A stretch of 64,000 bases of DNA. Source: a virus. The position numbers and the translations under genes were made by a program. Shown in pieces: positions 8,437-18,269 of the stretch. Each line of letters begins with the position of its first letter. Position 1 is the first letter of the stretch. The DNA lies in IMG/VR virus record IMGVR_UViG_3300032294_002706, positions 1-64,000 of that record, one strand, 5' to 3'. Under the pieces are notes generated by a model that was not told where the DNA came from, did no database searches, and was given only the letters and a program-made list of their open reading frames with translations.

Positions 8437-9228
8437 ATGAAACCTTTAAACCCCAAGCTTGTTCTAGACCCAATGTGGCTTTGTCAAGCGAATTTTGTTG
8501 ACTTAGAGTATTACACGTACATTCTCTTGGACGCGAAGCAGAAGTATCTCACTAACTTAGATAGTGACTTTTCCAACTTTTACGAAATAGTTTTCCATTA
8601 CCTAAATTTAAACACTGTAATAGCTGATAAAAAGGTGTACGATTCACATTTGAATGTGGTTAGGTCACACGAAAAGTTAATGGAAATAGTAACTCAATTG
8701 GCCCAGTCGGATGACTCTAATGGGAAGAGTATCGTTAAGGCATGCTCGTCAATCCTGTCTGAGGTAATGGAGTCTTATTTAAAGAAGCAGATTCCTGTAT
8801 TAGAGCATATTCACTTTCATCTAAATAACAATCAAATACACAAGCAAGATGTGATCTATATTGTTAGTAAGTCCACTAAATTGGACAGATATGAAGTTTA
8901 CCGATTAAATCTAAAAAGCAAATGCAATCTAGGTTACTCAATCACAAGAAAGGCAGTATTGGATTTACCGGGTCTAAAGAATTCAGAGTTTAAGGCCAGG
9001 CTGCTTGAGGCAAAGCCTAATTTAAAAGATTTTAATCCTGACCAGAACGTGATAGTTGTTTCAGGCACTGATCATGTTGTGCTATCTGATGGAATTTGTC
9101 TTGCAAAGGACATTATCTTGGTCAATCGCATCATGAAACCAGTCCATGGATTTGACGCTAATGTTCTATTGGATTACAGCCGAATGCTTGAAAAAAAGAA
9201 GGCTATTCCCTTTAAATTAAAGGCTTAA
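8437..9228 (+). CDS. Conserved-looking protein of unknown function, lone plus-strand gene in the tail module
   Basis: 263 residues from the ATG at 8437 (MKPLNPKLVLDPMW). An in-frame start further upstream at 8371 would place the promoter region inside the gene, so the inner start is preferred. The protein is mixed alpha/beta with no membrane segment or recognisable motif. The N-terminal 100 residues are helical (YYTYILLDAKQKYL), and the C-terminal part has alternating hydrophobic strands (NVIVVSG, CLAKDIILV). It is the only plus-strand gene between 1 and 29 kb. Its TAA (9226-9228) overlaps the stop of the convergent fibre gene (9225-9227). An AAATAAATAATAA element upstream is a possible late promoter. 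Function not recognised. Confidence 0.7.
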   Translation: MKPLNPKLVLDPMWLCQANFVDLEYYTYILLDAKQKYLTNLDSDFSNFYEIVFHYLNLNTVIADKKVYDSHLNVVRSHEKLMEIVTQLAQSDDSNGKSIVKACSSILSEVMESYLKKQIPVLEHIHFHLNNNQIHKQDVIYIVSKSTKLDRYEVYRLNLKSKCNLGYSITRKAVLDLPGLKNSEFKARLLEAKPNLKDFNPDQNVIVVSGTDHVVLSDGICLAKDIILVNRIMKPVHGFDANVLLDYSRMLEKKKAIPFKLKA

Positions 9229-12020
9229 GTGGCAGTTTCGTACGTAAAGTGGCATTGAAACTTAATAAGCTTGTCATAATAGTTGCCGTCCGCCGGAGCC
9301 GAAGTTGGAACCCATGATTCGTATAGACAGTCAAGAGCGGTAACTGGACTTAATTTACTAGTACCTGCATTACGACTAGCGAAGCCTGAATTACTAAACG
9401 CATCCACTCCTTTAACATCTCTTTCGCCAAAGAATAGTGCAGCTGGGGAATAGCTTGCTGAACCGCTTGCTGAGCTGTTCTGAACCCTGCCGAGTCTAAT
9501 TTCGGACTTTCCAGTTGGGTTGATTGGTAACGCATTGGCCGTTAGGCCTACAGCGCCAGAGGTTAAAACGGTTCCGCCGGTTACCACACCAGCACTATAA
9601 GTTAGGGGATTCTGATAGAATGCTGGAGACTGTACGACTGGATAAGTTGGGCCTCCGACCACGACCACAATAAGTGGATTCACACTATTGTCTATTTGTA
9701 GATTAAAGCTACCGGCGAGCACAGTGTCGCTAAGACGATCTCCCATTCCGGTGGAAAAGATCGAACCCACTGAACCTCCAGTTGGTTCAAGGTGTGTTCC
9801 AAACGGTAGAGTAAGCCCTATTGCACAGCTATTGAGCCACGTCCCATTTGTAGCATATAAGAAATCACAACGACTTGCATTTGAACCGGCTGCATATACT
9901 GAAGTCGGCGTGTTGGATGCGAATGTTCCAGTATAAGTTGTTGTTATCCAGTTAAATGTGGGGCTAATCGTGAAGTTTACCCAACATGTCACCTTTTTTC
10001 CAATCTTAACGTATCGTGCGTATTCAACTGTGATTGGAATATCACGGTATGTATAGCTTGATCCTGATCCAAGAGGGCCGTACAGTCCTTCTTCTTCAAC
10101 TGTACCGCTTGATGTCCAATATGCTCTAGCTGGATTAGCATAACTAGCTAAGTAACCTGACGTAGTGGTCATAAGTCTCTTAAATGATGGATTTGAGTTT
10201 GTTAGATTTTGTAGGGCTCCACCGTAAAGTGTTGGACTCCATGTGCCTTCTTCGTAATCATCGAGCGTATTTGGATCAGCCGATAGAACTTGAGTTACTG
10301 GGAATGGCAGACCTTGTGCGAGGCGATCCTCTTTTACGACGACTGCATTGTTTAGTGAAATTGTTGCCGCTGCATTTGAGGTTTGAAGTTTAAGGTTACC
10401 GTTAGTTGCGGTAATCGTCCAAGTAACTCCAGTACCGGAGGTATAGTCTATACCGTTTGATTTTATGGTTGAGGTAACGCCAGAACCTAATACAATATTT
10501 TGATTAAAGTTAAAGGTCACTCCACTTGGAGCATCGAAATCAATTGAGTTATTATTCGCTGGATTAAATCCTATTCCAAAGTAATTAACGGCTAAGCCTG
10601 CTCCAAAGCTGATATTTCGTTTAAAGAATAAACCATCAACTGAAACGCCGGCTCCAACTGCAGTAACCTCGGTGTTTGCTAATATGTGCTCGTTCGTCAA
10701 TTTCATTTCAATGGTTCGGCCAACTGACTGCGAAGTACCGGCCTTGTTGATTAACCAACGGTGTTCGCTATTTCTTCGAGGTGAGAATGACTCAGCAACC
10801 TCACTTCCGCTTGAAGAAAGATCATATTCAGCTCGGAGCATATAGTCTCCAGGATTGGCAGTAGTTCCACCACTGATTGTGAATCCGCCTAATCGATACT
10901 TTCTGATTCTTAAGTTTTCAAAGCTTGGACTAATCAAGAAGTTTTGAGAAGTAATTCCATTATAAACAGTAGGTAGAGTATCTAATGAACCTAGTTCAAT
11001 TTGACCTCTATAACCTTTTGATGCTGAATTAGTTTCAAATTCTTTTGCGGCATCCGCTGTGCCGTTAAAGAAAGAGTAAACCGATAAATTTGAAGTTTGT
11101 GGAAATATGCTGTCTACTGAGGCTGGATAAGTTATGAATTTATGAGGAGATCCTGAATTACCTAAACTAGTTAGATCAATTACTGGAGTACCAGCTAAAG
11201 CATAGGCATAGGTTTCACAAAGAGAGAATACTGTTCCACTAGAAGAATACACGTAATATCCTCCATTATTTGTTAATCCGCCGATTGATGTACCGCCCTC
11301 ATTAGAATAGGTTACGAATTGGCCAGTAGTTAAGCCGTGTCCAGCCGAAACAGTTATTTGATTATTAGTCAAACTTACAACCGACGAACTACTTGCATTA
11401 AATGATACTTCGGTTGATGAATTTGCAATCGCTGCAATGTTTGAGGAGACTAATGCTAATGAGCGTGTTTTTAACTCATTGAAATTATAGAGAACTGTTT
11501 GATAATTTGTTCCTAATCCTGGAATTACAAAGTTAGGGTCTCCACTAGTCACGCTATTTGTTAAATCTAATCCTGCTGTAACTCTAGGTTTTACGACTCT
11601 AGAAGAGGCTCCCAATCTAACGTACGGAGAAATATTTGTACCTAGTGCAGTTTGAACTAGCGTATTGAAATCTGTCAATACTTCCCAACCATAGAGATTA
11701 GATCCACTGGTTAATACTTTTTTAAAAACTTTGTCCGCTGTGATTAAAACGTCGCCGGTTCTAATACCAGACGGTGCACCAGATGGTGCGCTTGTGGAGG
11801 CGGTTGCTGGAGTTGTTCCGTAAATAACTGAGCCAGTTTCACCAGTTGGGCCGATTGGGCCGATTGGGCCAGCCGGGCCGATTGGGCCAGTTAGGCCGAT
11901 TGGGCCAGTTGCACCTATGCCGAGTGCAATTAATTGATTAAAGTTGAAGTTTACTTTATTTGAGACATCAACTTGACTATCGGTTGCAAATATCTCCTTT
12001 AAATTTATAATGATTGCCAT
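9225..12020 (-). CDS. Tail fibre-type protein with short collagen-like segment
   Basis: 931 residues. The N-terminal 30 residues (MAIIINLKEIF, NKVNFNFNQLIAL) are followed at about 35-70 by a G-x-y run (GPIGLTGPIGPAGPIG). A long Ser/Thr/Gly-rich beta region follows, typical of phage fibres. Asn/Gly-rich repeats around 200-560 suggest a beta-helix or triple-stranded shaft. The C-terminus ends in a beta-rich knob-like region (LYESWVPTSAP, LIKFQCHFTY). It abuts the 2077-residue gene: the first base of its ATG is also the last base of that gene's stop. The likely role is a side or tail fibre or baseplate appendage. The exact T4 counterpart is not clear. Confidence 0.6.
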   Translation of the reverse strand: MAIIINLKEIFATDSQVDVSNKVNFNFNQLIALGIGATGPIGLTGPIGPAGPIGPIGPTGETGSVIYGTTPATASTSAPSGAPSGIRTGDVLITADKVFKKVLTSGSNLYGWEVLTDFNTLVQTALGTNISPYVRLGASSRVVKPRVTAGLDLTNSVTSGDPNFVIPGLGTNYQTVLYNFNELKTRSLALVSSNIAAIANSSTEVSFNASSSSVVSLTNNQITVSAGHGLTTGQFVTYSNEGGTSIGGLTNNGGYYVYSSSGTVFSLCETYAYALAGTPVIDLTSLGNSGSPHKFITYPASVDSIFPQTSNLSVYSFFNGTADAAKEFETNSASKGYRGQIELGSLDTLPTVYNGITSQNFLISPSFENLRIRKYRLGGFTISGGTTANPGDYMLRAEYDLSSSGSEVAESFSPRRNSEHRWLINKAGTSQSVGRTIEMKLTNEHILANTEVTAVGAGVSVDGLFFKRNISFGAGLAVNYFGIGFNPANNNSIDFDAPSGVTFNFNQNIVLGSGVTSTIKSNGIDYTSGTGVTWTITATNGNLKLQTSNAAATISLNNAVVVKEDRLAQGLPFPVTQVLSADPNTLDDYEEGTWSPTLYGGALQNLTNSNPSFKRLMTTTSGYLASYANPARAYWTSSGTVEEEGLYGPLGSGSSYTYRDIPITVEYARYVKIGKKVTCWVNFTISPTFNWITTTYTGTFASNTPTSVYAAGSNASRCDFLYATNGTWLNSCAIGLTLPFGTHLEPTGGSVGSIFSTGMGDRLSDTVLAGSFNLQIDNSVNPLIVVVVGGPTYPVVQSPAFYQNPLTYSAGVVTGGTVLTSGAVGLTANALPINPTGKSEIRLGRVQNSSASGSASYSPAALFFGERDVKGVDAFSNSGFASRNAGTSKLSPVTALDCLYESWVPTSAPADGNYYDKLIKFQCHFTYETAT

Positions 12021-15000
12021 TAAATGAATTTAATTTTTATTTTTGGCACTAGTTTTACACCGGTGTTAGGTTTTATCAAAATCGAGCCTTCTACTAGGTT
12101 TGATTTGGTATTATTTATTTTGACATTTCGAATTAAGCTATAACCTAGATCTCCAAGCAAATCGTAATCTACTTGAATGAAGTTAACTAAATTATTAGGT
12201 ATTGTACTATCATTTAGTGAATAGAACTCGAAACTTTCAATTGAATATAACTTAATTAAGTTAGTAGAGCAGTATTGAGCTAAGTACTGTTCAAAGGTTA
12301 GATCACCAAGAAATTCTGTACTCGTTGTAATTAAGTTGCCAGTCTCATCCTTAAAGAACTTTTGGAATTCAGAGCGAAGACCGTTATCTGATAGGTGCTT
12401 AGTTATTAGGTCAGTTATGTTCAATTTGAAACGAACTTCATTTCCAAAAATCGAATATTCTAAGTTAGAGGTTGTTGCAGTTGAGGTTAAGAAGGTTGGA
12501 TTATCTACCTCAAGTGCAGTGAATGACTCAATTGTAAAACCGGTCGGAACATTGATAAGCTTCGAAATGAACGAATAGTCTTCTGTAACCCTACGGCTTC
12601 CTGGAATTCTAGAGAATGTGTTCTTTTGTGAATACTCAAAATGGTAATTGTAATCCCAGCTAGAAGATAAGATATTTAAAGAGGTTCGGTCAATTGGAGT
12701 TTCTCCAATTAATGGATACTCAGCTGAATAGTTTTGGCTGTTCTCTAAATCTAAAATTGAAGTTTTTGCGTACTTAACAAACTCAAACTCCGGTATTACA
12801 AAGAAATTTTCAACGTGAGGATTTAGGCAAACATTTGCACTAGTTAAGTCATTTTCATTTATTGAAAAATTGTACTTGAATCCAGCGGTCGGTTTAGTTA
12901 TAATATCATATTCGCCAGAGTATCTGTTAACTGAGTAGGCTTGTGAATTAACTTCACTTAGCGTAACTCCTGCAATTTGATTAATTTGACCAGATTGAAC
13001 AGACTCTTGTGAAATCTTAACAATTGTTGATTTTGAAATTTCATCAGCAGCCAGCACCTCCATTGAGAGCTTCTTGACGTTTAGATTAATGCCATCAGTA
13101 TAGGTTTCCCAGCTAATAACTTCTTGTGATTTGTCCAATAGTTGAACAAATTTGGCAAATGAAAGATTTCCAAATAATTTATCAAAGTACTTGACTCCTC
13201 CAAATATTTGAAAGTGTTGAGCTTGCTCTACCCAAGTAGAAGTGATACCATTTGGAATACCCGAATCAGCGTAAGAGAATGAAACTAAGTCCCCTAAATT
13301 AATAGTTGCTGGAATAACGGTCTTAAGCGATTTAGTTGAGCTTTGGGACAAAATGGCTAGATTTTGATTTGCTCCAGCGATTCCGTCCTCAGTCAATGTA
13401 ATATTTGCTAAGTTGGTTGGAGTCGGCAAAACTGGTGTACTTGAAGGACCGCTAACTGTTTGAATTTGTAAAACAATACTCTTTTGACCTGGTTTTATTA
13501 TATAAAATGGAGAAAATCCGATATTTGACTGTTCTATTTCAGAGTCAGCTGCTGAATCATAGTCCAGCAATCCAATAAGCTTGCGAGTTTCAATAGACTC
13601 AGGCAATAGAGTAGCTGTGCTTATATTGATTCCACTCGTAGACAAGTCAACTCCTCTAGACAACTTAATCGTTGAATAGGCGGCTGCTTTATTATTGTAT
13701 TTCTTATTTTTTGCAAAATACAAGAAAGAATGAGTTAAATTAGAAACATTGCTAAATTCAATTCGGTAATCTCCGAATACCGAATCGTAATAAGACACAT
13801 TATGTTCTATTGAAAATTCGTCTAGTGCAGTAGAATTTGAATCAACTGGACTCGGTACAACCCAATTCGATTTGAATAGAACCTCTGTTCCGTTAGTTAT
13901 GCTTGTAGTTATGCCTCCATTAACATAGGCGATTGGTATTGTGAAAACTCCAGAAGAATAAGTAACTGAAGATGATGCTGTGTAAACAACTTCCTCGTAA
14001 CTTGAGTTAGCAATACCATACGCTATTTTAAACGAGTTTCCGCTCTGTAAAATCTGATTTAATTTATAGCTTTGATTAATTGTGCCGTTTGCAAAAAATG
14101 AAGAACTAACAGCTGACACTTGATTAATCGCTAGGGTTCCACCATTTAGGGTATTATTAAAAACTCCCGAACTTGGATCAAGTTGACCTGATCCAGCAGC
14201 GGCAGTATTCAACTCCCAGCTATCTTGGAACTCTGATTGAATTCTAACGCAAGGATATGTTCCTTGATTTAAAATTAGAGGTAGAGCCTGGGAAACACTA
14301 GCGTAAGTTCGCTCTCCTAGTCGATCTCCATTAGATATTAGTCCATTGCTGACATCCGAGTAAACGGTAGATCCAGCCGAAGCAATTATTGAAGAATATA
14401 GAGCAATTGGTGAGCTGGATGGAGAAATTACTGGCGCGTAAATAATATGAACAGTTTGGCCTAGATCGGCTGAGATCAAGGTAGTTCCATTAATTAAGTT
14501 TAGGTAAGTTGTTAAACTTGAAACAGTAATAGTTGCATCAATTGAATATCTAGTTTGAGTTGTCCTAAATGAATTATTGAATAGGGAAGTTTGATTGATC
14601 AAATCGCCAGTTGATGTTGACCAATCTGCAGTTAAGATTGAGTTGTCTAATAATCCTTTATAGCCGATTGCTACCTCTATTAGTACTGTGATCGATTTAG
14701 CATTCGTATTTTCAATCACTCTGTACTTTATAGGTTGCCGAGTTACAGTTGGAATCTCTTTAATTGGTTTAAGTAACACACTGAATTTGTAGTCTTCGAA
14801 TCGAGTTGTGTCAATTATTGAATTCCCAAAATCATCAATTTCATAGAATTTGAATTTGGCACCTTTAAACGTTGTTTCATACTGCTTGGTGAATTGATTC
14901 TTATTTAAAATTGAGTATCTAAATTGAGGCCTATCAACCTCAAATCCATTAACCTTTGGAATGTACGTAAAATAAGTTTCAAAATATTGAGTCGACCCGG

Positions 15001-18000
15001 TCAATTGGTCAATGTCAATTGGAGAATCAAAATACGAAAAGTTATATCGTGCAAGTTTAGGATCATTTAAGTATCCAAACTCTGATTCAATATAGAACCA
15101 CTCATGTGTCAACTTTTCAGGAGTTGGAGAAGTTTCTCGATGAGATGGTCCAAAATTATCCTTGCCAAACATAAGGTCGGAGTTTAATCGATATGGATTA
15201 TCACGGCCATCTGTTGAATCTTCCAGCCCCCATTTAGTTATGTATGGAATTACTCTACCGGTCGAGGCATAGTCTTTATTAAAATTTTCAAGGTAAACAT
15301 GGTATTCACTTGACACATTTCCTAAAACGTAACGATCTCGATTCTCATAAGTCAAATTTTGTTGACTTTGATATGCGTGGTCAGCCTTTAGTGCAAACGG
15401 GCCGCTATAATCTATTAGATCATTAGATTCATCGTAATAGGCTAAGTCTAATCGGTCTGGATATAGTGTACTGATTGGGTCAGTTGTAGTATTTGGTCTC
15501 TTTTTTCCGTATATTAAAATTGCATCTCCTCTAACCACCGTGTACTTTGATAATTGATCTGTATTTTGCCAAACTAGGGGTCTTGGCCCAGTTCCAACCG
15601 AGGCCATATCGTATAGTTGACCATTTACTTCAATGTCGCCATCTCCTATTATTTGGTATGAGTACTTTGTAAAGTCTAACATTGTAACATTTGCTGGAAT
15701 GTAAATGTCTTTATATAGATCAAGTAATAAATTTCTAGAGTATCGAGTTGAGTAAGTTGAAAAATCAATGTCCATTACTTCAAAAATTGAAAGTACTCCA
15801 ATTTTAGGTTTAAATAATTTTCTGATTTCTATTTTATCATAATTAACATTGACCACTTCATCATCGATTAGCTCAAGTGTTGCGTAGTTATTGAAGTATG
15901 AGAGCGCGGTTGCTTGATCAGCATCAGACAGTCCGCTTTTAACTAAATCAACCGCCCTACACACTCGACTAATCTTTGACCAGTTAGTGTTGGTCTTTAC
16001 GACTATATCATCAAGTATTGGAGTCAACTTTTCAATATTTCCAATATCAATGATTGCATGAGGTTTACTTAAAAATCCACAATCTGCCCAAACTAACGAA
16101 CTTGTGGAAGTTCCATTTATTTTAAAAGTTAAGGAAGATGCAGCAATTACCCTAATTTTTAACTCTCCGTAAGTATCTCCAAATTCACGAGACTGTATGA
16201 ATACTGTATCGTTGAATGGTACTGCAATAATAGAGGAGTTTTTTAACTGTATGGTAATTCCATAAATTGCTTGTGTGATTTGACTAATATCTAGGTCCGC
16301 ATTAACGTATATTCTAGAACCGTAAACTCCTTCAACGTATTCAGTTCCATTAAAGTACCACTTGCTGTTATCGATTGTTGAAATGTATTGTGTTCCGATA
16401 GCTGCTGGTGAATATTGTGTGTTGGATGGAGGTACTGAATTTGGATCGAGCGCTGAGAAATTTATAATTGGAATAGTTGGATAATCAACAACGTATGTGG
16501 TTCCAGTAGGCAAGCTTGAAGGTCCGCCAGTAAAGTACGATTTTACAAAAACTATTTCATCGTATCTTCCACCGCTATCATTTACGTCTAGGCAACTTCC
16601 ACTAGGATGGTATATTCTAAGACGATCCAAATGATCGGGCTTATTAACCAATTGTAGAGCAACGGTCGACTTGGTGTCAACCTTTGAAATTGAGGCAGTT
16701 GGCTGAGAAATTAAATCAGTAGGTCCAAAGAATGCACCTAGATCAACGCTAACATCATCTATTTTAAAGGTGACTAGTGTATCGCTTTGATTCCAATCAT
16801 TTGAATTAATTAGATGAAGATCTCCAGTTTTTGACTTGATATATGGAAAGAACAGAGTCTCAGTCGATGTTCGGTTTTGATTTATATCACTAAGGTTTTG
16901 ACCTAGAGCTTTTCCATTAAGCTTAACTCCAGTTGAATTAGTTAAGGTAAGCGAAATATCATCAGCTTGACTGTATTTTACCGGTAACGCTTGATCATTA
17001 ACAAATGGATCAAATACCAGAGTCTCAAGTTCAACCCATGGATCACTAATCGTTGAACTTTGAAGTTCAAACTTAATGGGATTAATATTATTAGCAGTTA
17101 TTGTAAGTTGCGTGCCTTGGGGAAAATTAGTGTATGTTCCAGAAATTGTTAGAACTCCACTACTAAATACGGCATTCGTAACTGAAATATTACCTGATCC
17201 AGTAAATGAAATATTATTGACGCCTAAATCTTCTAGATTAGTACCGGTTACCGATAACGTAAATGTTGAGCTTGGAGATAATGACAGTTGGCTAACTGTT
17301 TCAATAGCAACTACATTTTCGGAAGACTCAGAATACATTCGGTCTAAATCAATTTCAAATTCTTCTAGGTCAATGTCATTACAGTAAAAACCAAAATATC
17401 TATTGAATTCATAGTCATTTGAAGTAATATCGTTAAATAGGAATTCCATATTTAAGATTTTAGGATATACGATCTTATTTCTTTCATATCCTAATGTTAC
17501 AAATTCTTCAACCTTTAAGAGAGGTAGAGCTCTGCTAAATACTGTACTTAACTGCTCAGGAATTTCAACATAAGTACCGGATGAAATTGAAGCTCCACGA
17601 TATAGAGAGTAACCGCCAGTTTTGTGATTAACGTATAACGGTTTTTTAGTGAACATTGGGTTTTTAGCTATATTCTCCAAGTACTGTCCAATCTTTGAAG
17701 TTTTTCCAAGATCAAAAACTTTTACAATGGTAGAATGCTTAAACGCTTCGGTTGCAAATTCTTGAACTGAAATGTTTTGTAGAGTTTTTCCCTGACCTGC
17801 AGTATAGTTTGAGGCTCCAGGTATTTTAAAAATGACAAATTTGGTTGGAACTACTTGATCTAAATAGAGAGGAGCAAAGTAAGAAAATTTCTCAGAGTAT
17901 TGTCTACTCGTTAAATACTTTGCACCACTGGTATACAGATCAAAATCGAATTGATCTTTAAGATCCTTAGCAACAGCATTCTTACCAATGGTTGAACCTA

Positions 18001-18253
18001 CTTGATATGCAATTGACGATGGTGTTTTACCATTATCGTAAAATTTATAGAGATTAATCTCATGGTTTGAATTTTCGTTTATTGCGAATCTCTTATACTT
18101 TTGATCAGCGAGCTGTTCATTTGCATTAATGGAATTTAACCACAGATCTCCACCTGAATCAACGGTTAACTTAATGTTAGTTGTTAATTTTGGGTTAGTT
18201 CTTAATAATTGAAAGCTTACGTTTCTCTCAGCAAGTTGAGTGTATGTTACCAC
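12020..18253 (-). CDS. Giant virion (baseplate/tail) protein, 2077 residues
   Basis: The largest gene of the window. It begins MVTYTQLAERNVSFQLLRTN and is beta-rich throughout with many FEFY and YNFSYF-type aromatic strands. Repeated Ser/Thr-rich Ig-like segments occur (for example residues 340-400 with SLSPSSTFTLSVTG, and further copies after 1250). No enzyme motif, signal peptide or membrane helix is seen. It is the third gene downstream of the gene at 21854-24028 in a run with 0-16 base spacings. Size and position suit a baseplate or tail-fibre connector. T4 has no single protein of this size, so no one-to-one name is given. Confidence 0.6.
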   Translation of the reverse strand: MVTYTQLAERNVSFQLLRTNPKLTTNIKLTVDSGGDLWLNSINANEQLADQKYKRFAINENSNHEINLYKFYDNGKTPSSIAYQVGSTIGKNAVAKDLKDQFDFDLYTSGAKYLTSRQYSEKFSYFAPLYLDQVVPTKFVIFKIPGASNYTAGQGKTLQNISVQEFATEAFKHSTIVKVFDLGKTSKIGQYLENIAKNPMFTKKPLYVNHKTGGYSLYRGASISSGTYVEIPEQLSTVFSRALPLLKVEEFVTLGYERNKIVYPKILNMEFLFNDITSNDYEFNRYFGFYCNDIDLEEFEIDLDRMYSESSENVVAIETVSQLSLSPSSTFTLSVTGTNLEDLGVNNISFTGSGNISVTNAVFSSGVLTISGTYTNFPQGTQLTITANNINPIKFELQSSTISDPWVELETLVFDPFVNDQALPVKYSQADDISLTLTNSTGVKLNGKALGQNLSDINQNRTSTETLFFPYIKSKTGDLHLINSNDWNQSDTLVTFKIDDVSVDLGAFFGPTDLISQPTASISKVDTKSTVALQLVNKPDHLDRLRIYHPSGSCLDVNDSGGRYDEIVFVKSYFTGGPSSLPTGTTYVVDYPTIPIINFSALDPNSVPPSNTQYSPAAIGTQYISTIDNSKWYFNGTEYVEGVYGSRIYVNADLDISQITQAIYGITIQLKNSSIIAVPFNDTVFIQSREFGDTYGELKIRVIAASSLTFKINGTSTSSLVWADCGFLSKPHAIIDIGNIEKLTPILDDIVVKTNTNWSKISRVCRAVDLVKSGLSDADQATALSYFNNYATLELIDDEVVNVNYDKIEIRKLFKPKIGVLSIFEVMDIDFSTYSTRYSRNLLLDLYKDIYIPANVTMLDFTKYSYQIIGDGDIEVNGQLYDMASVGTGPRPLVWQNTDQLSKYTVVRGDAILIYGKKRPNTTTDPISTLYPDRLDLAYYDESNDLIDYSGPFALKADHAYQSQQNLTYENRDRYVLGNVSSEYHVYLENFNKDYASTGRVIPYITKWGLEDSTDGRDNPYRLNSDLMFGKDNFGPSHRETSPTPEKLTHEWFYIESEFGYLNDPKLARYNFSYFDSPIDIDQLTGSTQYFETYFTYIPKVNGFEVDRPQFRYSILNKNQFTKQYETTFKGAKFKFYEIDDFGNSIIDTTRFEDYKFSVLLKPIKEIPTVTRQPIKYRVIENTNAKSITVLIEVAIGYKGLLDNSILTADWSTSTGDLINQTSLFNNSFRTTQTRYSIDATITVSSLTTYLNLINGTTLISADLGQTVHIIYAPVISPSSSPIALYSSIIASAGSTVYSDVSNGLISNGDRLGERTYASVSQALPLILNQGTYPCVRIQSEFQDSWELNTAAAGSGQLDPSSGVFNNTLNGGTLAINQVSAVSSSFFANGTINQSYKLNQILQSGNSFKIAYGIANSSYEEVVYTASSSVTYSSGVFTIPIAYVNGGITTSITNGTEVLFKSNWVVPSPVDSNSTALDEFSIEHNVSYYDSVFGDYRIEFSNVSNLTHSFLYFAKNKKYNNKAAAYSTIKLSRGVDLSTSGINISTATLLPESIETRKLIGLLDYDSAADSEIEQSNIGFSPFYIIKPGQKSIVLQIQTVSGPSSTPVLPTPTNLANITLTEDGIAGANQNLAILSQSSTKSLKTVIPATINLGDLVSFSYADSGIPNGITSTWVEQAQHFQIFGGVKYFDKLFGNLSFAKFVQLLDKSQEVISWETYTDGINLNVKKLSMEVLAADEISKSTIVKISQESVQSGQINQIAGVTLSEVNSQAYSVNRYSGEYDIITKPTAGFKYNFSINENDLTSANVCLNPHVENFFVIPEFEFVKYAKTSILDLENSQNYSAEYPLIGETPIDRTSLNILSSSWDYNYHFEYSQKNTFSRIPGSRRVTEDYSFISKLINVPTGFTIESFTALEVDNPTFLTSTATTSNLEYSIFGNEVRFKLNITDLITKHLSDNGLRSEFQKFFKDETGNLITTSTEFLGDLTFEQYLAQYCSTNLIKLYSIESFEFYSLNDSTIPNNLVNFIQVDYDLLGDLGYSLIRNVKINNTKSNLVEGSILIKPNTGVKLVPKIKIKFI

Positions 18254-18269
18254 AAGTTTATGTTATATT

